Of a stretch of 64,000 nucleotides of DNA, positions 43,434 through 53,410 are shown one piece after another; within the stretch, counting starts at the first letter, position 1, and every line of letters begins with the position of its first letter. The notes under the pieces were generated by a model, which was given only the letters and a program-made list of their open reading frames with translations, did no database searches and was not told the DNA's origin. The position numbers and the translations under genes were made by a program. Origin of the DNA: Bufo bufo (lineage: Eukaryota; Chordata; Amphibia; Anura; Bufonidae); the NCBI RefSeq assembly GCF_905171765.1, contig NC_053392.1, forward strand, positions 444,692,837 through 444,756,836, read 5' to 3'.

Positions 43434-44993
43434 TTCTCAAAAAAATAAAGGGAACACAAAGATAACACATCCTAGATCTGAATTAATTAAATATTCTTCT
43501 GAAATACTTTGTTCCTTACATAGTTGAATGTGCTGACAACAAAATCACACAAAAATTAAAAATGGAAATCAAATTTTTCAACCCATGGAGGTCTGGATTT
43601 GGAGTCACACTCAAAATTAAAGTGGAAAAACACACTACAGGCTGATCCAACTTTGATGTAATGTCCTTAAAACAAGTCAAAATGAGGCTCAGTAGTGTGT
43701 GTGGCCTCCACTTGCCTGTATGACCTCCCTACAACGCCTGTGCATGCTCCTGATGAGGTGGCGGACGGTCTCCTGAGGGATCTCCTCCCAGACCTGGACT
43801 AAAGCATCTGCCAACTCCTGGACAGTCTGTGGTGCAACGTGACGTTGGTGGATAGAGCGAGACATGATGTCCCAGATGTGCTCAATTGGATTCAGGTCTG
43901 GGGAACGGGCGGGCCAGTCCATAGCATCAACGCCTTTGTCTTGCAGGAACTGCTGACACACTTCAGCCACATGAAGTCTAGCATTGTCTTGCATTAGGAG
44001 GAACCCAGGGCCAACCGCACCAGCATATGGTCTCACAAGGGGTCTGAGGATCTCATCTCAGTACCTAATGGCAGTCAGGCTACCTCTGGCGAGCACATGG
44101 AGGGCTGTGCGGCCCTCCAAAGAAATGCCACCCCACACCATTACTGACCCAATGCCAAAACGGTCATGCTGGAGGATGTGGCAGGCAGCAGAACGTTCTC
44201 CACGGCGTCTCCAGACTCTGTCACGTCTGTCACATGTGCTCAGTGTGAACCTGCTTTCATCTGTGAAGAGCACAGGGCGCCAGTGGCGAATTTGCCAATC
44301 TTGGTGTTCTCTGGCAAATGCCAAACGTCCTGTAAGCACAACCCCCACCTGTGGACGTCGGGCCCTCATATTACCCTCATGGAGTCTGTTTCTGACTGTT
44401 TGAGCAGACACATGCACATTTGTGGCCTGCTGGAGGTCATTTTGCTGGGCTCTGGCAGTGCTCCTCCTGTTCCTCCTTGCACAAAGGCGGAGGTAGCGGT
44501 CCTGCTGCTGGGTTGTTGCCCTCCTATGGCCTCCTCCACATCTCCTGATGTACTGGCCTGTCTCCTGGTAGCGCCTCCATGCTCTGGACACTACGCTGAC
44601 AGACACAGCAAACCTTCTTGCCACCGCTCGCATTGATGTGCCATCCTGGATAAGCTGCACTACCTGAGCCACTTGTGTGGGTTGTAGACTCCGTCTCATG
44701 CTACCACTAGAGTGAAAGCACCGCCAGCATTCAAAAGTGACCAAAACATCAGCCAGGAAGCAAAGGAACTGAGAAGTGGTCTGTGATCACCACCTGCAGA
44801 ACCACTTATTTATTGGGGGTGTCTTGCTAATTGCCTATAATTTCCACCTGTTGTCTATCCCATTTTCACAACAGCATGTGAAATTGATTGTCACTCAGTG
44901 TTGCTTCCTAAGTGGACAGTTTGATTTCACAGAAGTGTGATTGACTTGGAGTTACATTGTGTTGTTTAAGTGTTCCCTTTATTTTTTTGAGCA

Positions 44994-44997
<4 letters not shown>
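43431..44997 (-). mobile_element. Tc1-type transposon, third family
   Basis: The 1,567-bp element has inverted ends CACTTCTCAAAAAAATAAAG and the complement of CACTGCTCAAAAAAATAAAG, with TA tracts on both sides. It carries one minus-strand transposase of full length, a different family from the 17045 and 38013 pair. Confidence 0.9.
43689..44699 (-). pseudogene. Tc1-type transposase with a single nonsense codon
   Basis: The gene runs from [15 protein letters not shown] (ATG at 44699) for about 337 codons, the normal Tc1 length. The helix-turn-helix region reads [20 protein letters not shown]. The catalytic residues are D in LFTDESRF, D in LLMQDNARLH and E in SPDLNPIEHIWD. The [10 protein letters not shown] strand, missing in the other Tc1 copies here, is present. 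The only break I see is TGA at 44058-44060 (IRY, stop, DEILRP), which a CGA-to-TGA CpG transition would explain. Confidence 0.9.

Positions 44998-45039
<42 letters not shown>
44998..45039. repeat. (TA)n microsatellite
   Basis: This TA run lies right of the third Tc1-type element. Confidence 0.9.
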
Positions 45040-45041
<2 letters not shown>

Positions 45042-45057
45042 ATCACAAAATTTTTGT

Positions 45058-45113
45058 TTTTAAATAATTACTAATATTAAAGTCCATAGCCATTATTATA
45101 TAATTTTTTTTAA

Positions 45114-45153
<40 letters not shown>
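45058..45153. repeat. AT-rich segment, second copy
   Basis: It matches 42450-42537 including CCATAGCCATTATTATATAA and ends in a TA run. Confidence 0.7.
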
Positions 45154-45155
<2 letters not shown>

Positions 45156-45164
45156 GCATTTTGG

Positions 45165-45575
45165 ATGTCACTGTTAGGGGGAACATTTAGATTTCAAAGT
45201 GATGTTGGCCCTGTCTATGACGCTGGTAGGGGGAACAATTGGATGTCACTGATATGGTGGCCCTGTCTATGACACTGGTAGGGGGAACATTTGGATGTCA
45301 CTCATATGGTGGCCCTGTCTATGATGCTGGTAGGGGGAACATTTGGATGTCATTCTTATGGTGGCCCTGTCTATGACACTGGTAGGGGGAACATTTGGAT
45401 GTCACTCATATGGTGGCCCTGTCTATGATGCTGGTAGGGGGAACACTTGGATGTCATTCTTATGGTGGTCCTGTCTATGACGCTGGTAGGGGGAACATTT
45501 GGATGTCACTCCTATGGTGGCCCTGTCGATGACGCTGGCAGGGGGGACATTTGGATGTCTCTGTTATGGTGGCGC
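45165..45575. repeat. 52-bp minisatellite
   Basis: About eight units of GGGGGAACATTTGGATGTCA followed by a variable CTCATATGG, GGCCCTGTCTATGA and CGCTGGTA. Units differ by a few bases. There is no coding role. Confidence 0.9.
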
Positions 45576-46546
45576 TGTAGTGTTCTATTTTAGTGGTTAA
45601 ATATTACGGGTTTTTTTTCCCTTAAAGGTTGATTAACTTCAAGATTGTTTTTGAAACTGAGTGACTTACACTACATCTCATCTGTAATAAACAGGTAAAT
45701 AAACGAATTTTTTATTAAAATAAATGTATTCTGAAACATATGTAACATTATAAAACTGAATAACACTAGCTATGTGCTAATGTCAACAGAATCTAATGTA
45801 ATTAAATTTGCCTTCTTTAATTATAACATTATTCTACAATTCTTCAATTTAAAATATGTGATAAAGTATATATGAGTGGGGGGGGGGCGTGCTCCTAGAT
45901 TCTTTGTTCTCCTAAATAAAGTCACACACTGGCGTAAATTACTCACTGCACCGCACTATTATCCTGCCGTCCCTGTGGTCTGTTTAAATATCGCGCGGGA
46001 GCGGTACTCTTTAACCTGCAGACAGTGATGGCAGAAGTCAAAACGCTGGTCTTTCAATCAAGTATGGCAGATCGTTTATTGAGGTTGGAGAACAAAGACT
46101 CTTTCAGCTGTATCAATGCCCCTCCTGCTCCTAGAGGATGATAAGCATATTATTAAAGGAAGAATACTACATTAAGGGGGCCATCAATAAACATAACAAT
46201 AGCAGATTTAGATTCTGATGACAATAGCACATTGCTAATGTCAGCCAGTTCCTTCATGTTAATTCTGTTTTCATATTTCCTTTTACGTACTTTCGAATTT
46301 AGATAACTACTGAGTTTAAATTTAAATATACTTTATGTTTTCGTTTAGAAGTGCTGTTGAAGGAACTAAGATCCTACAAGTAATAATCAACTTTTTTATA
46401 TTAATTACATTTTGGTGAGTAAAACTAATATTTCCATTACATTAGTAAAAATATACTATACGTGATTTTAGTGTTCATCTAGTTTAATGTTGTGGTAGTG
46501 TTTAAAAAAAAAATATAATATATATATATATATATAATATATATAT
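45576..46546. other. No recognisable feature
   Basis: This is AT-rich sequence. 45905-46140 is less AT-rich, with a GTTTAAATATCGCGCGGG phrase, but I see no frame, motif or repeat ends that I can support. Confidence 0.4.
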
Positions 46547-46759
46547 AAGAATCCAAGGCAGCACACGAATAACGGTGAAAAAAAATGATGTTTATTCCCC
46601 CATGTGCAGACAGCAACGTTTCAGCTCTCTCAATGGAGCCTTTGTCAAGCCATTGGCTTGACAAAGGCTCCATTGAGAGAGCTGAAACATTGCTGTCTGC
46701 ACATGGGGTAATAAACATCATTTTTTTTCACCGTTATTCGTGTGCTGCCTTGGATTCTT
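46547..46759. repeat. 213-bp near-perfect palindrome with Penelope-like end sequences
   Basis: The arms of about 106 bp meet at CAAGCCATTGGCTTG near 46653. Each arm carries TTGACAAAGGCTCC, GAGAGAGCTGAAAC and GGCAGCACACGAATAACGG. The GCTGAAACGTTGC phrase resembles decayed hammerhead-type Penelope ends, so this may be two such ends fused head to head. TA runs flank it. Confidence 0.75.
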
Positions 46760-46850
46760 ATATATATATATACCTACTGGATCAAGTCCGTGATCTTCCC
46801 AAGGAATTGCACCTCTGTGAGTTGTGTGCTGCTCATCTTTTTTCTTTTTC

Positions 46851-46883
<33 letters not shown>

Positions 46884-46989
46884 CATACACACACAGAAAG
46901 ATTTTATATATATCTAAAAAACTTAATTTAAATTTTAATTAATTTTTGAATTAAAAACATAATTTATTAAAAAAATCTAATTTATAATG

Positions 46990-47110
46990 TCCTTTTTAAT
47001 TAAAATATTATGCATCTGCCTTCTTGATAGAGCATCAGTTACAACCTCTCAAGCAGAGAGAAGTTTTAGTTCACCAAACAGGACAACTGGATCAATAGAT
47101 GTGCATGATT
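46990..47110 (+). pseudogene. Possible hAT transposase C-terminal remnant
   Basis: About 47030-47085 reads VTTSQAERSFSSPNRTTGS on the plus strand, resembling the hAT dimerisation phrase (TxxAERSFS). Nothing else of a transposase is visible around it. Weak. Confidence 0.3.
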
Positions 47111-47189
47111 AAGATGTAGATCTAAAAGTAACTTGTCCGCCGCTGCATCGTTACAGTCAAATGGATAAGATAGCTATTATTTTAGAGAT

Positions 47190-48014
47190 AGGGTACTTTC
47201 ACAATTGTGGCAGAGTAATACGGCAAGCAGTCCCGTCGCCAGAACTGCCTGTCGGGTCCATCAAAACTTATGCCAACCGATGGCATTTGTAAGAGTGATC
47301 AAGATCATGATCAGTCTTACAAAAGTATTGAAATGCTGGATTCGTCTTTCCATTGTCATCCTTTAAAAAGGTTCCAGCATTAATTTTTTTCACCTTTTTA
47401 TTGGTCTGCGCATGCCCAGACAGGAAGAACGGATCCGGCATTGTTTTTTTTAATTCCAGATCCTGCACTAACACATTAATATAGAAAAAAAGGCCGGATC
47501 CGTCAGTAAGGCAATTCTGTATTTTTTTTGCCCTGAGAAAAAACCGTAGCATGCTGTGTTTGTATCTTTTGCCTGATCAGGCTAGTTTCATACTTGCGGC
47601 AGTGTGATTTCAAGAACGGATCCGTCTCTCCACTTGTCATCCGTACAGACGGAACTTTTTTTTTCATATTTTTATCCTTATGCACATGCGTAGACCGGAA
47701 GGACGGATCCTGCATTCCGGTATTTTAAATGCCGGATCCAGCACTAATACAATCCTATGGGAAAAAATGCCAGATCGGCATTCAGGAAAGTCTTCAGTTT
47801 TTTGGGCCAGAGATAAAACCGTAGCATGCTACGGTTTTAACTTTTGCCTGATCAGTCAAAACGACTGAACTAAAGACATCCTGATGCATCCTGAAGTGAT
47901 TTCTCTCCATTCATAATGCATGGGGATAAAACTGATCAGTTATTTTCCAGTATACAGCCCCTTGGACGGAACTCTATGCCGTAAAAGAAAAACGCCAGTG
48001 TGAAAGTACCATTA
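47190..48014. mobile_element. Harbinger-like MITE
   Basis: The ends are GGTACTTTCACAATTG and the complement of CCAGTGTGAAAGTACC. The inside holds repeated GGATCCG motifs and a second inner pair starting near 47582 (TTTCATACTTGCGG), so one MITE may sit in another. It has no genes. Confidence 0.5.
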
Positions 48015-48394
48015 GATCTTAATTAATTAACCCCTAACAACCTGTAATGAGAATCTCATATACAGGGAACAACTAATTCGGTGACATATGATTTGGTCAT
48101 TATATGTGCTAATTTTAATAGACATTCCAATTTTTTTGTAAACTCTTATTTGAAAATCTTGTGCTTCAATACTAGTTAATTTCCATGTAGGGTTTATGTT
48201 AAATTCATCCACCTTAGATGTGAATGAAAAGATATTGTTTTCAGTGTTCCTGCTGTCATTTAGACTTAATTTATTTCCAACAAGTACTCCTAATATAATT
48301 ATTATTATTTTTTTTTCACACAGGTAAAATAAAAGCAAAACTAGGCCGGCCTGCATAACAAATCTGGCTGTAAAGGACAAAGTCCAAGCATCAT

Positions 48395-48564
48395 AATCGT
48401 TAATTTCTAACGATAATTTGTTTTCCCTTAGTCCTAACAGCAGCACAGGTGGGGTTAACCACCCCCCATGGACTGGTAGGACCGGCGGAATTTTAATGAG
48501 CCCAAGTAATAATTAAACACTTAAACCTCCCCTATAAAGGAGGGAATCACCTCCAGCCCATTGT
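48395..48564. repeat. DIRS inverted terminal repeat, left
   Basis: From TCCTAACAGCAGCACAGG to CCAGCCCATTGTG it is the complement of 53264-53395. The outermost AATCGTTAATTTCTAACG is unique to this end and reappears in the internal complementary region. Confidence 0.85.
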
Positions 48565-48608
48565 GTTATAGCAAGAAAAAACTAGTCTTACTAGGGTGGG
48601 AAATTTGT

Positions 48609-48690
48609 GTGCTGCTGTTAGGACTAAGGGAAAACAAATTATCGCTAGAAATTAACGATTCCCTTACGTCCTACCAGCAGCACAGATGGG
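48609..48690. repeat. DIRS internal complementary region
   Basis: The first half (to AATTAACGATT, about 48660) is complementary to the left outer end. The second half (CCCTTACGTCCTACCAGCAG) is complementary to the right outer end. This is the template that DIRS elements are thought to use to complete their ends and form circles. Confidence 0.85.
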
Positions 48691-48734
48691 GAGATAGCAA
48701 GAAGAACCCCTAGGGAGGGCCATCATGCCTGGCA

Positions 48735-49665
48735 GAACAAAGAATAGTCTGCCCAAAGGCCGAGTACTCAGCTAATCTGGCATCTAGGCTATAATGGGAG
48801 ATGAATGTTGATTCAGAGCTCCAGGAGGCAGATTTATAAATCATGTCGAGCGGAAGAAGATTCCTCTCGGCAAAAGAAGTAGCTACAGCCCTCGTAGAAT
48901 GGGCTTTTACAAACCCCGGAGGGTCTAGAGATTGGGAAACAAAGGATTCCCCATTAGCCTCCTTAATCCATTGACTGATGGATGGTTTAGACGCCTTACG
49001 GCCTTTAAACTTACCGGCAAACAGGAATAGAAGATTTTCATCTTTCCTGAACTCCTTGATCTATCCACATAGATCCGGAGGCATCTCAAGACATCCAAGG
49101 ATGTATAGCAGGTTCCTCGTAGGAGGTAGAAGGTCTAGAAAGAACCGGGAGGGATATCACCTGGTTGATATTCTGGAAAGAAGGAACCATAAGCCTAAAG
49201 TACGGGAGAAATCTTAAAAGGACCCGGTCTTGCAAAAAATTGGTATAGGGCTCGTGCACTGATAGAGCTTGAAGCTCAGAGACCCTCTTGGCTGAAGTCA
49301 CAGCAAGAAGAAAAAACAAGTTTTCATGTGACAAACCTGAAATCTACCTCCTCCAAAGGCTCAAAGGGGGGAGATGCTAACCCCCTGAGAACTACTGATA
49401 AATCCCATTGAGGGATGGGTTTCAGTACTGTAGACTTTAATCTTTCAGCTCCTTTAAGGAACCGTTTAATGAGCGGGTCCTGCGAAAAAGACTTGTTGAA
49501 ACAAGCTAGAATGGCTGAAACTTGACCCCTCAAGGTAGATGGAGCAAGGCCTTTGTCAAAGCCATCTTGCAGAAACTGAAGGTGGATGGGGAGGGGCGGA
49601 TCTGCAGATGCCACCTCCTTTGAGGAACACCAAGAAGAGAATATCCTCATAATCTGTGAGTAGGC
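48735..49665 (-). pseudogene. DIRS tyrosine recombinase
   Basis: It starts in frame with the RT N-terminus, around STKRAYSQIMRIFSSW (about 49665). A second block (49334-49086) holds TSAKRVSELQAL with the first catalytic R. A third (about 49085-48735) reads KAHSTRAVATSF (catalytic H and R, about 48914-48884), SASWSSESTFISHY (W and nucleophile Y, about 48820-48785). Frame changes near 49325 and a stop near 49060 break it. The recombinase would integrate circular element DNA. Confidence 0.8.
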
Positions 49666-49727
49666 TCTCTTAGTAGAGTCTGCTCTTGAATGAGACTGCG
49701 TTCTCAGGACTGACTCTGAAAGCCCTT

Positions 49728-51723
49728 CTATTCTGGGAAGGGACTGATCAACCTCCAGGCTGTCAGGTTGAACCTGTGCAGATCTGGGCAGAGGTGAGTG
49801 TCCCATGACACCAGGGTCTGCCGTGGGGGGAGCCTCGAATAATGTCCCCGACTCATCTGAATGAGCTGGGTAAACCAGGATCTCTTGGGCCAAAACGGTA
49901 TGATGGCTATTACCGAGGCCTGATCCTGACGAATTTTCATCAATACCCTCGGTATCATGGAAGAGGGAGGGAAGATGTAAGCCAGCCTGAACCTCCAGGA
50001 TATTGACAGAACATCTATCGCCAGGGGGTTGTCCTCTCTGTAAAGGGAGCAAAACCTCTCCACCTTGGCGTTGAACCTTGTTGCCATAAGATCCACCTCT
50101 GGCATTCCACACTTGAGGACTATCCGCTTGAATATCTCCGGATGTAAAGACCACTCCACTGTTGGAAGACCGTGGCTCAACCGATCCGCTATCATATTGA
50201 GGGAGCCTCGAATGTGGATCGCAGATAAGTGTGAAAGGTTCAATTCTGCCCAATCCAGAATCATCCCGATCTCTGATAAGAGGGTAAGTGATCTTGTGCC
50301 TCCCTGCTTGTTGATGTAAAGTGCTGCAGTCATATTGTCTGACTGGACTTTCACCGCTTTGCCCCGGATCTGAGGGGCGAAGTGAAGGAGGGCTAGCCGG
50401 ATAGCTTGAATCTCGCGGAGATTGGATGAGAGGAGCCGCTCCTGAGGAGACCAGGATCTGTGCACTGGAGAATCGTCTAGATGAGCACCCCAGCCTACTT
50501 GGGACGCATCTGTTGTCAATATGACCCAGGTTGGCTGGGTCATAGACTTCCCGTCTAAAAGATGGCTCCACCATCTGAGGGAATGCTGAGTATGCCAAGA
50601 CAGGGAGCACAGGGAGTTCAGCCCGGCGGGGCTGCCATTCCATTTGGAGAGAACCTCCGACTGCAGCAGCCGGAGGTGCCATAAAGCCCAAGGGACTGCT
50701 TACGCAGACGCTGACATGAGCCCCAACATCTTCATGAGAGTCAAAATTGGAACTCGCCAATGCACGGATAGGAATTCTGCCATGTTCTGTATTCGGGATC
50801 TTCTTTCTGGAGTCAACCGGAGAGATCTCCCAACGGAGTCGATTATGAAGCCTAAATATCTTACTGAAGTCGACGGGCTCATGTTCGACTTCTGCCAGTT
50901 GATGATCCACCTTAGGCGGAACAGAAAGGAAATCGCTACATGAAGATGGTGGGTCAGGACAACAAAGGAAGAGGCTTTTAGAAGCCAATTGTCCAGATAA
51001 GGAATGATGGTCAGTCCTTGGAGTGCTAGCCGCCACCACAGAAACTACCACCTTGGTGAAAGTGTGAGGGGCAGAAGAAATGCCGAAGGTAAGGGCAACG
51101 AACTGAAGGTGTCTGGTGACACCTGACACCTGGACCGCGATCCTGAGATATTTCTTGGAAGCAGGATGAATCGGTATGTGCAAATATGCATCCTTGAGGT
51201 CCAGGGTTGCCGTCACATCTCCAGGATTGAGAACGTGAACCACTGACCTGATAGTTTCCATGCGGAACCTTACTTTCCTTACGTATCGATTGAAGAATCT
51301 CAAATCGATAATCATCCGGAGATCCCCTGACACCTTGGGAACCAGAAACACTGGTGAGTAAATCCCTAAGCCCCGTTCCCCTGCCGGAACCTCCTCCAGA
51401 GCCCCCTTGTGGATGTAATCCTGAATGTAAGCCTCCAGAACCGACTGCCTTGCGGCCTGTGGAAGTTTGGTTCTGATGAACCTGTCCGGAGACAGAGAAA
51501 GAAGATTGATTGAGTACCCCTCTGATATGACATTCAGGACCCATGGATCCGAAATCTCTCGGATCCAGATGTCCTTGAAGTGGGAGAGTTGACCTCCGAT
51601 GGGAAGATGAGGCAGAGTAGTGGGGAAGTCTTCTGGCAGGATGGCAGGAATCACGGGAGTCATCCAAGAGCCTTGAGGAGTCCCGTAGTCAGGAGGTGGA
51701 TATTTTATCCTTGGCTCCTTCAC
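49728..51723 (-). pseudogene. DIRS RT, RNase H and methyltransferase-like polyprotein
   Basis: RT begins in one frame (51723-51030) with SPVFLVPKVSGDLRMIIDLR and DVTATLDLKDAYLHIPIHP. After a one-base change near 51030 it continues in another with GLTIIPYLDNWLLKA. The polymerase motif is thus YLDN where YLDD is expected. A TAA at 50698-50700 follows MSASA. RNase H shows ILTTDASQVGWGAHL, VQSDNMTAALYINKQGG and IRGSLNMIADRLSH. The last part, MPEVDLMATRFNAKVERF, then FPPSSMIPRVLMKI and IIPFWPKRSWF, is the methyltransferase-like region of DIRS1 elements. It overlaps the recombinase start region. Confidence 0.85.
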
Positions 51724-52692
51724 AAGAGCGCCCCAACTTCAGCTGTTGTTGCGCTGTATCAGACAGTAAATTCATCGCCAGGTTGACAGTCTTGAAAGCC
51801 GCCAGAATGTCGTCCGGAGACACCTTCTGATCCACATCCATCTGGATCTGGTTTAATCGAGACCGGAGGAAGGTAGAAACTTCTGTAGCAGCGATAGCCG
51901 TAGACGCGGAAGCTGCAGCTGCCGTATAACCTCTCCTGAGTGTGCACTCTGCTCTCCTGTCAAGGGGATCCTGCAGACTCGACCCATCGTCCGGAGGAAC
52001 CAGAGTGCGCTTGGACAGTTTGGCAATCGCCATGTCCACCATGGGAATGGAACCCCACGATTCCACCAAGGGATTAGCCATAGGAAACATGGTTCTGAAT
52101 CTTTAGTTAGAATCTGACCCCTTTTGGGTTTCTTCCGCTCTGTGCGCATGACAGAGAGGAGGGTCTCATCCGCTTTAAAGACACGAAGTGCCCGACTAGC
52201 GGGATGAGAGGGCTCCCCCAGGTCAACATCATGGTCCCCCGACCTGATGGACTTAAGTAACTTTTGCGTCCTATCAGGAGGAAAAAAGCATGAAGTAAGC
52301 TCCTCCTCATCTGAGGAGGAGGAACTCAAGGAGACTACGGATGGTCTCTCTACTGGAGCCAAAGACTCGATAGGAGTCTGAGTAGGAAGCCTCTCATCCA
52401 GCAGGCTTATAACCCCTTTGATGGATCCATCAACATAGGTCTTTACCCACTGATACATATCCTGCATCGTAGGTTCGGTAGAAGGTTGAACCCTCGGACG
52501 GCAGCCGTCACACCTGGAGTAGGGACAGCTATCCTCCAAAAGCACGCTACAATCATAGCACGAAAAATGTTTCCGCTTGGAAACCGCCTTTCTGCCATTC
52601 GAATCCCGTGGAGGCCTTTTTTTTTCTTTTTTTTTCTTAAAGTCAACGGAACAAGGGATTCCCAACCAGTCTCCCAAGCTGGTTCCTACCAA
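51689..52692 (-). pseudogene. DIRS gag-like gene, frameshifted
   Basis: The N-terminal part (52692-about 52100) is basic (KKKKEKKRPP) with a cysteine cluster CYDCSVLLEDSCPYSRCDGC, then a serine-acid tract SSSSSDEEE. The second part (52090-51689) reads SIPMVDMAIAKLSKRTLVPP and DPLDRRAECTLRRGYTAAAA, the conserved gag core of DIRS elements. The two parts are in different frames, so there is an indel at about 52095. The first ATG near 52692 is a guess. Confidence 0.7.
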
Positions 52693-53263
52693 GCCCCAAG
52701 CTTCTTATCTTCTGCGATCTGACAAGTGCAGGTAAATTCAGCTTAGAATAACCGTTGACCGACCTCACTGCGGGAAAAAGAAAAAAAAGGATAAGTGTTT
52801 CAGGAGAAAGGTAAAAGAAAAGGCAGACTGGCCTCTGGGAGTGGGCGAGGGTAGGGAGTAGGCTCAGAGCTGAGTCCCCGCCCCCAGAGGAGAAAACACA
52901 TAACAGTAAATAAAAAGGTTTCCCCCCAGGAAGGAATACAATAAAACCTCCAACCGGAGGGAAAATCGCAGATTATATATTAAAAAAATCACAATAATGA
53001 CGCAAAATCGCAACGCAAGGAAAAAATTCCGGAAGTGACGTCAGATTCGGAAGATGGCGGCGCCCAGCGGCCGCAAGGAAAAGCACCGAGGACGCTGAAA
53101 AACGCACCGCAGCGAAGCACCGCAGCGCAGGCAGCAGGTAAGCTGCCGGACAAGCCATAGTAGTAAAAGCGGAGGCAAAGCCTGCAGATAACATGAGAAA
53201 AAGATTCCCTCCTAAGAGAGGGGGAATCACCGCCTAGTCCACCTGTCCAGAGGACAGAAAAAA

Positions 53264-53410
53264 AACACAATGGGCTGGAAGTGATTCCCTCCTTTATAGG
53301 GGAGGTTTAAGTGTATAATTAATACTTGGGCTCATTAAAATTCCGCCGGTCCTACCAGTCCATGGGGGGTGGTTAACCCCATCTGTGCTGCTGGTAGGAC
53401 GTAAGGGAAT
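53264..53410. repeat. DIRS inverted terminal repeat, right
   Basis: This is the complement of the left repeat. Its outer end CTACCAGC..GGACGTAAGGGAAT is copied in the internal complementary region. Confidence 0.85.

Larger units (their letters stand above)
48395..53410 (-). mobile_element. DIRS1-type retrotransposon
   Basis: The 5.0-kb element has inverted terminal repeats at 48395-48564 and 53264-53410. An internal complementary region at 48609-48690 joins complements of both outer ends (the ends meet at about 48660). The minus-strand order is gag, RT, RNase H, methyltransferase-like, tyrosine recombinase. The inverted ends, internal region and methyltransferase-like part set it apart from the Ngaro at 915. 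There is no target duplication. It lies within older sequence that may include the Kolobok-like remnant on its right. Confidence 0.88.

Noticed and set aside
43984..44636. Plus-strand frames of 139 and 156 codons
   Set aside because: They are antisense shadows of the minus-strand Tc1-type transposase.
45165..45575. CRISPR array
   Set aside because: The units are contiguous with no unique spacers, and the genome is a vertebrate. It is a minisatellite.
48027..48446. 139-codon minus-strand frame left of the DIRS
   Set aside because: It begins inside the DIRS end and continues into AT-rich flank. No motif is seen and composition explains the openness.
49324..51723. A 799-codon open minus-strand frame as one protein
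   Set aside because: Only its ends are real (RT N-terminus and recombinase N-terminus). In the middle, RT palm, RNase H and methyltransferase-like motifs are in another frame, so the openness there is chance plus one indel.
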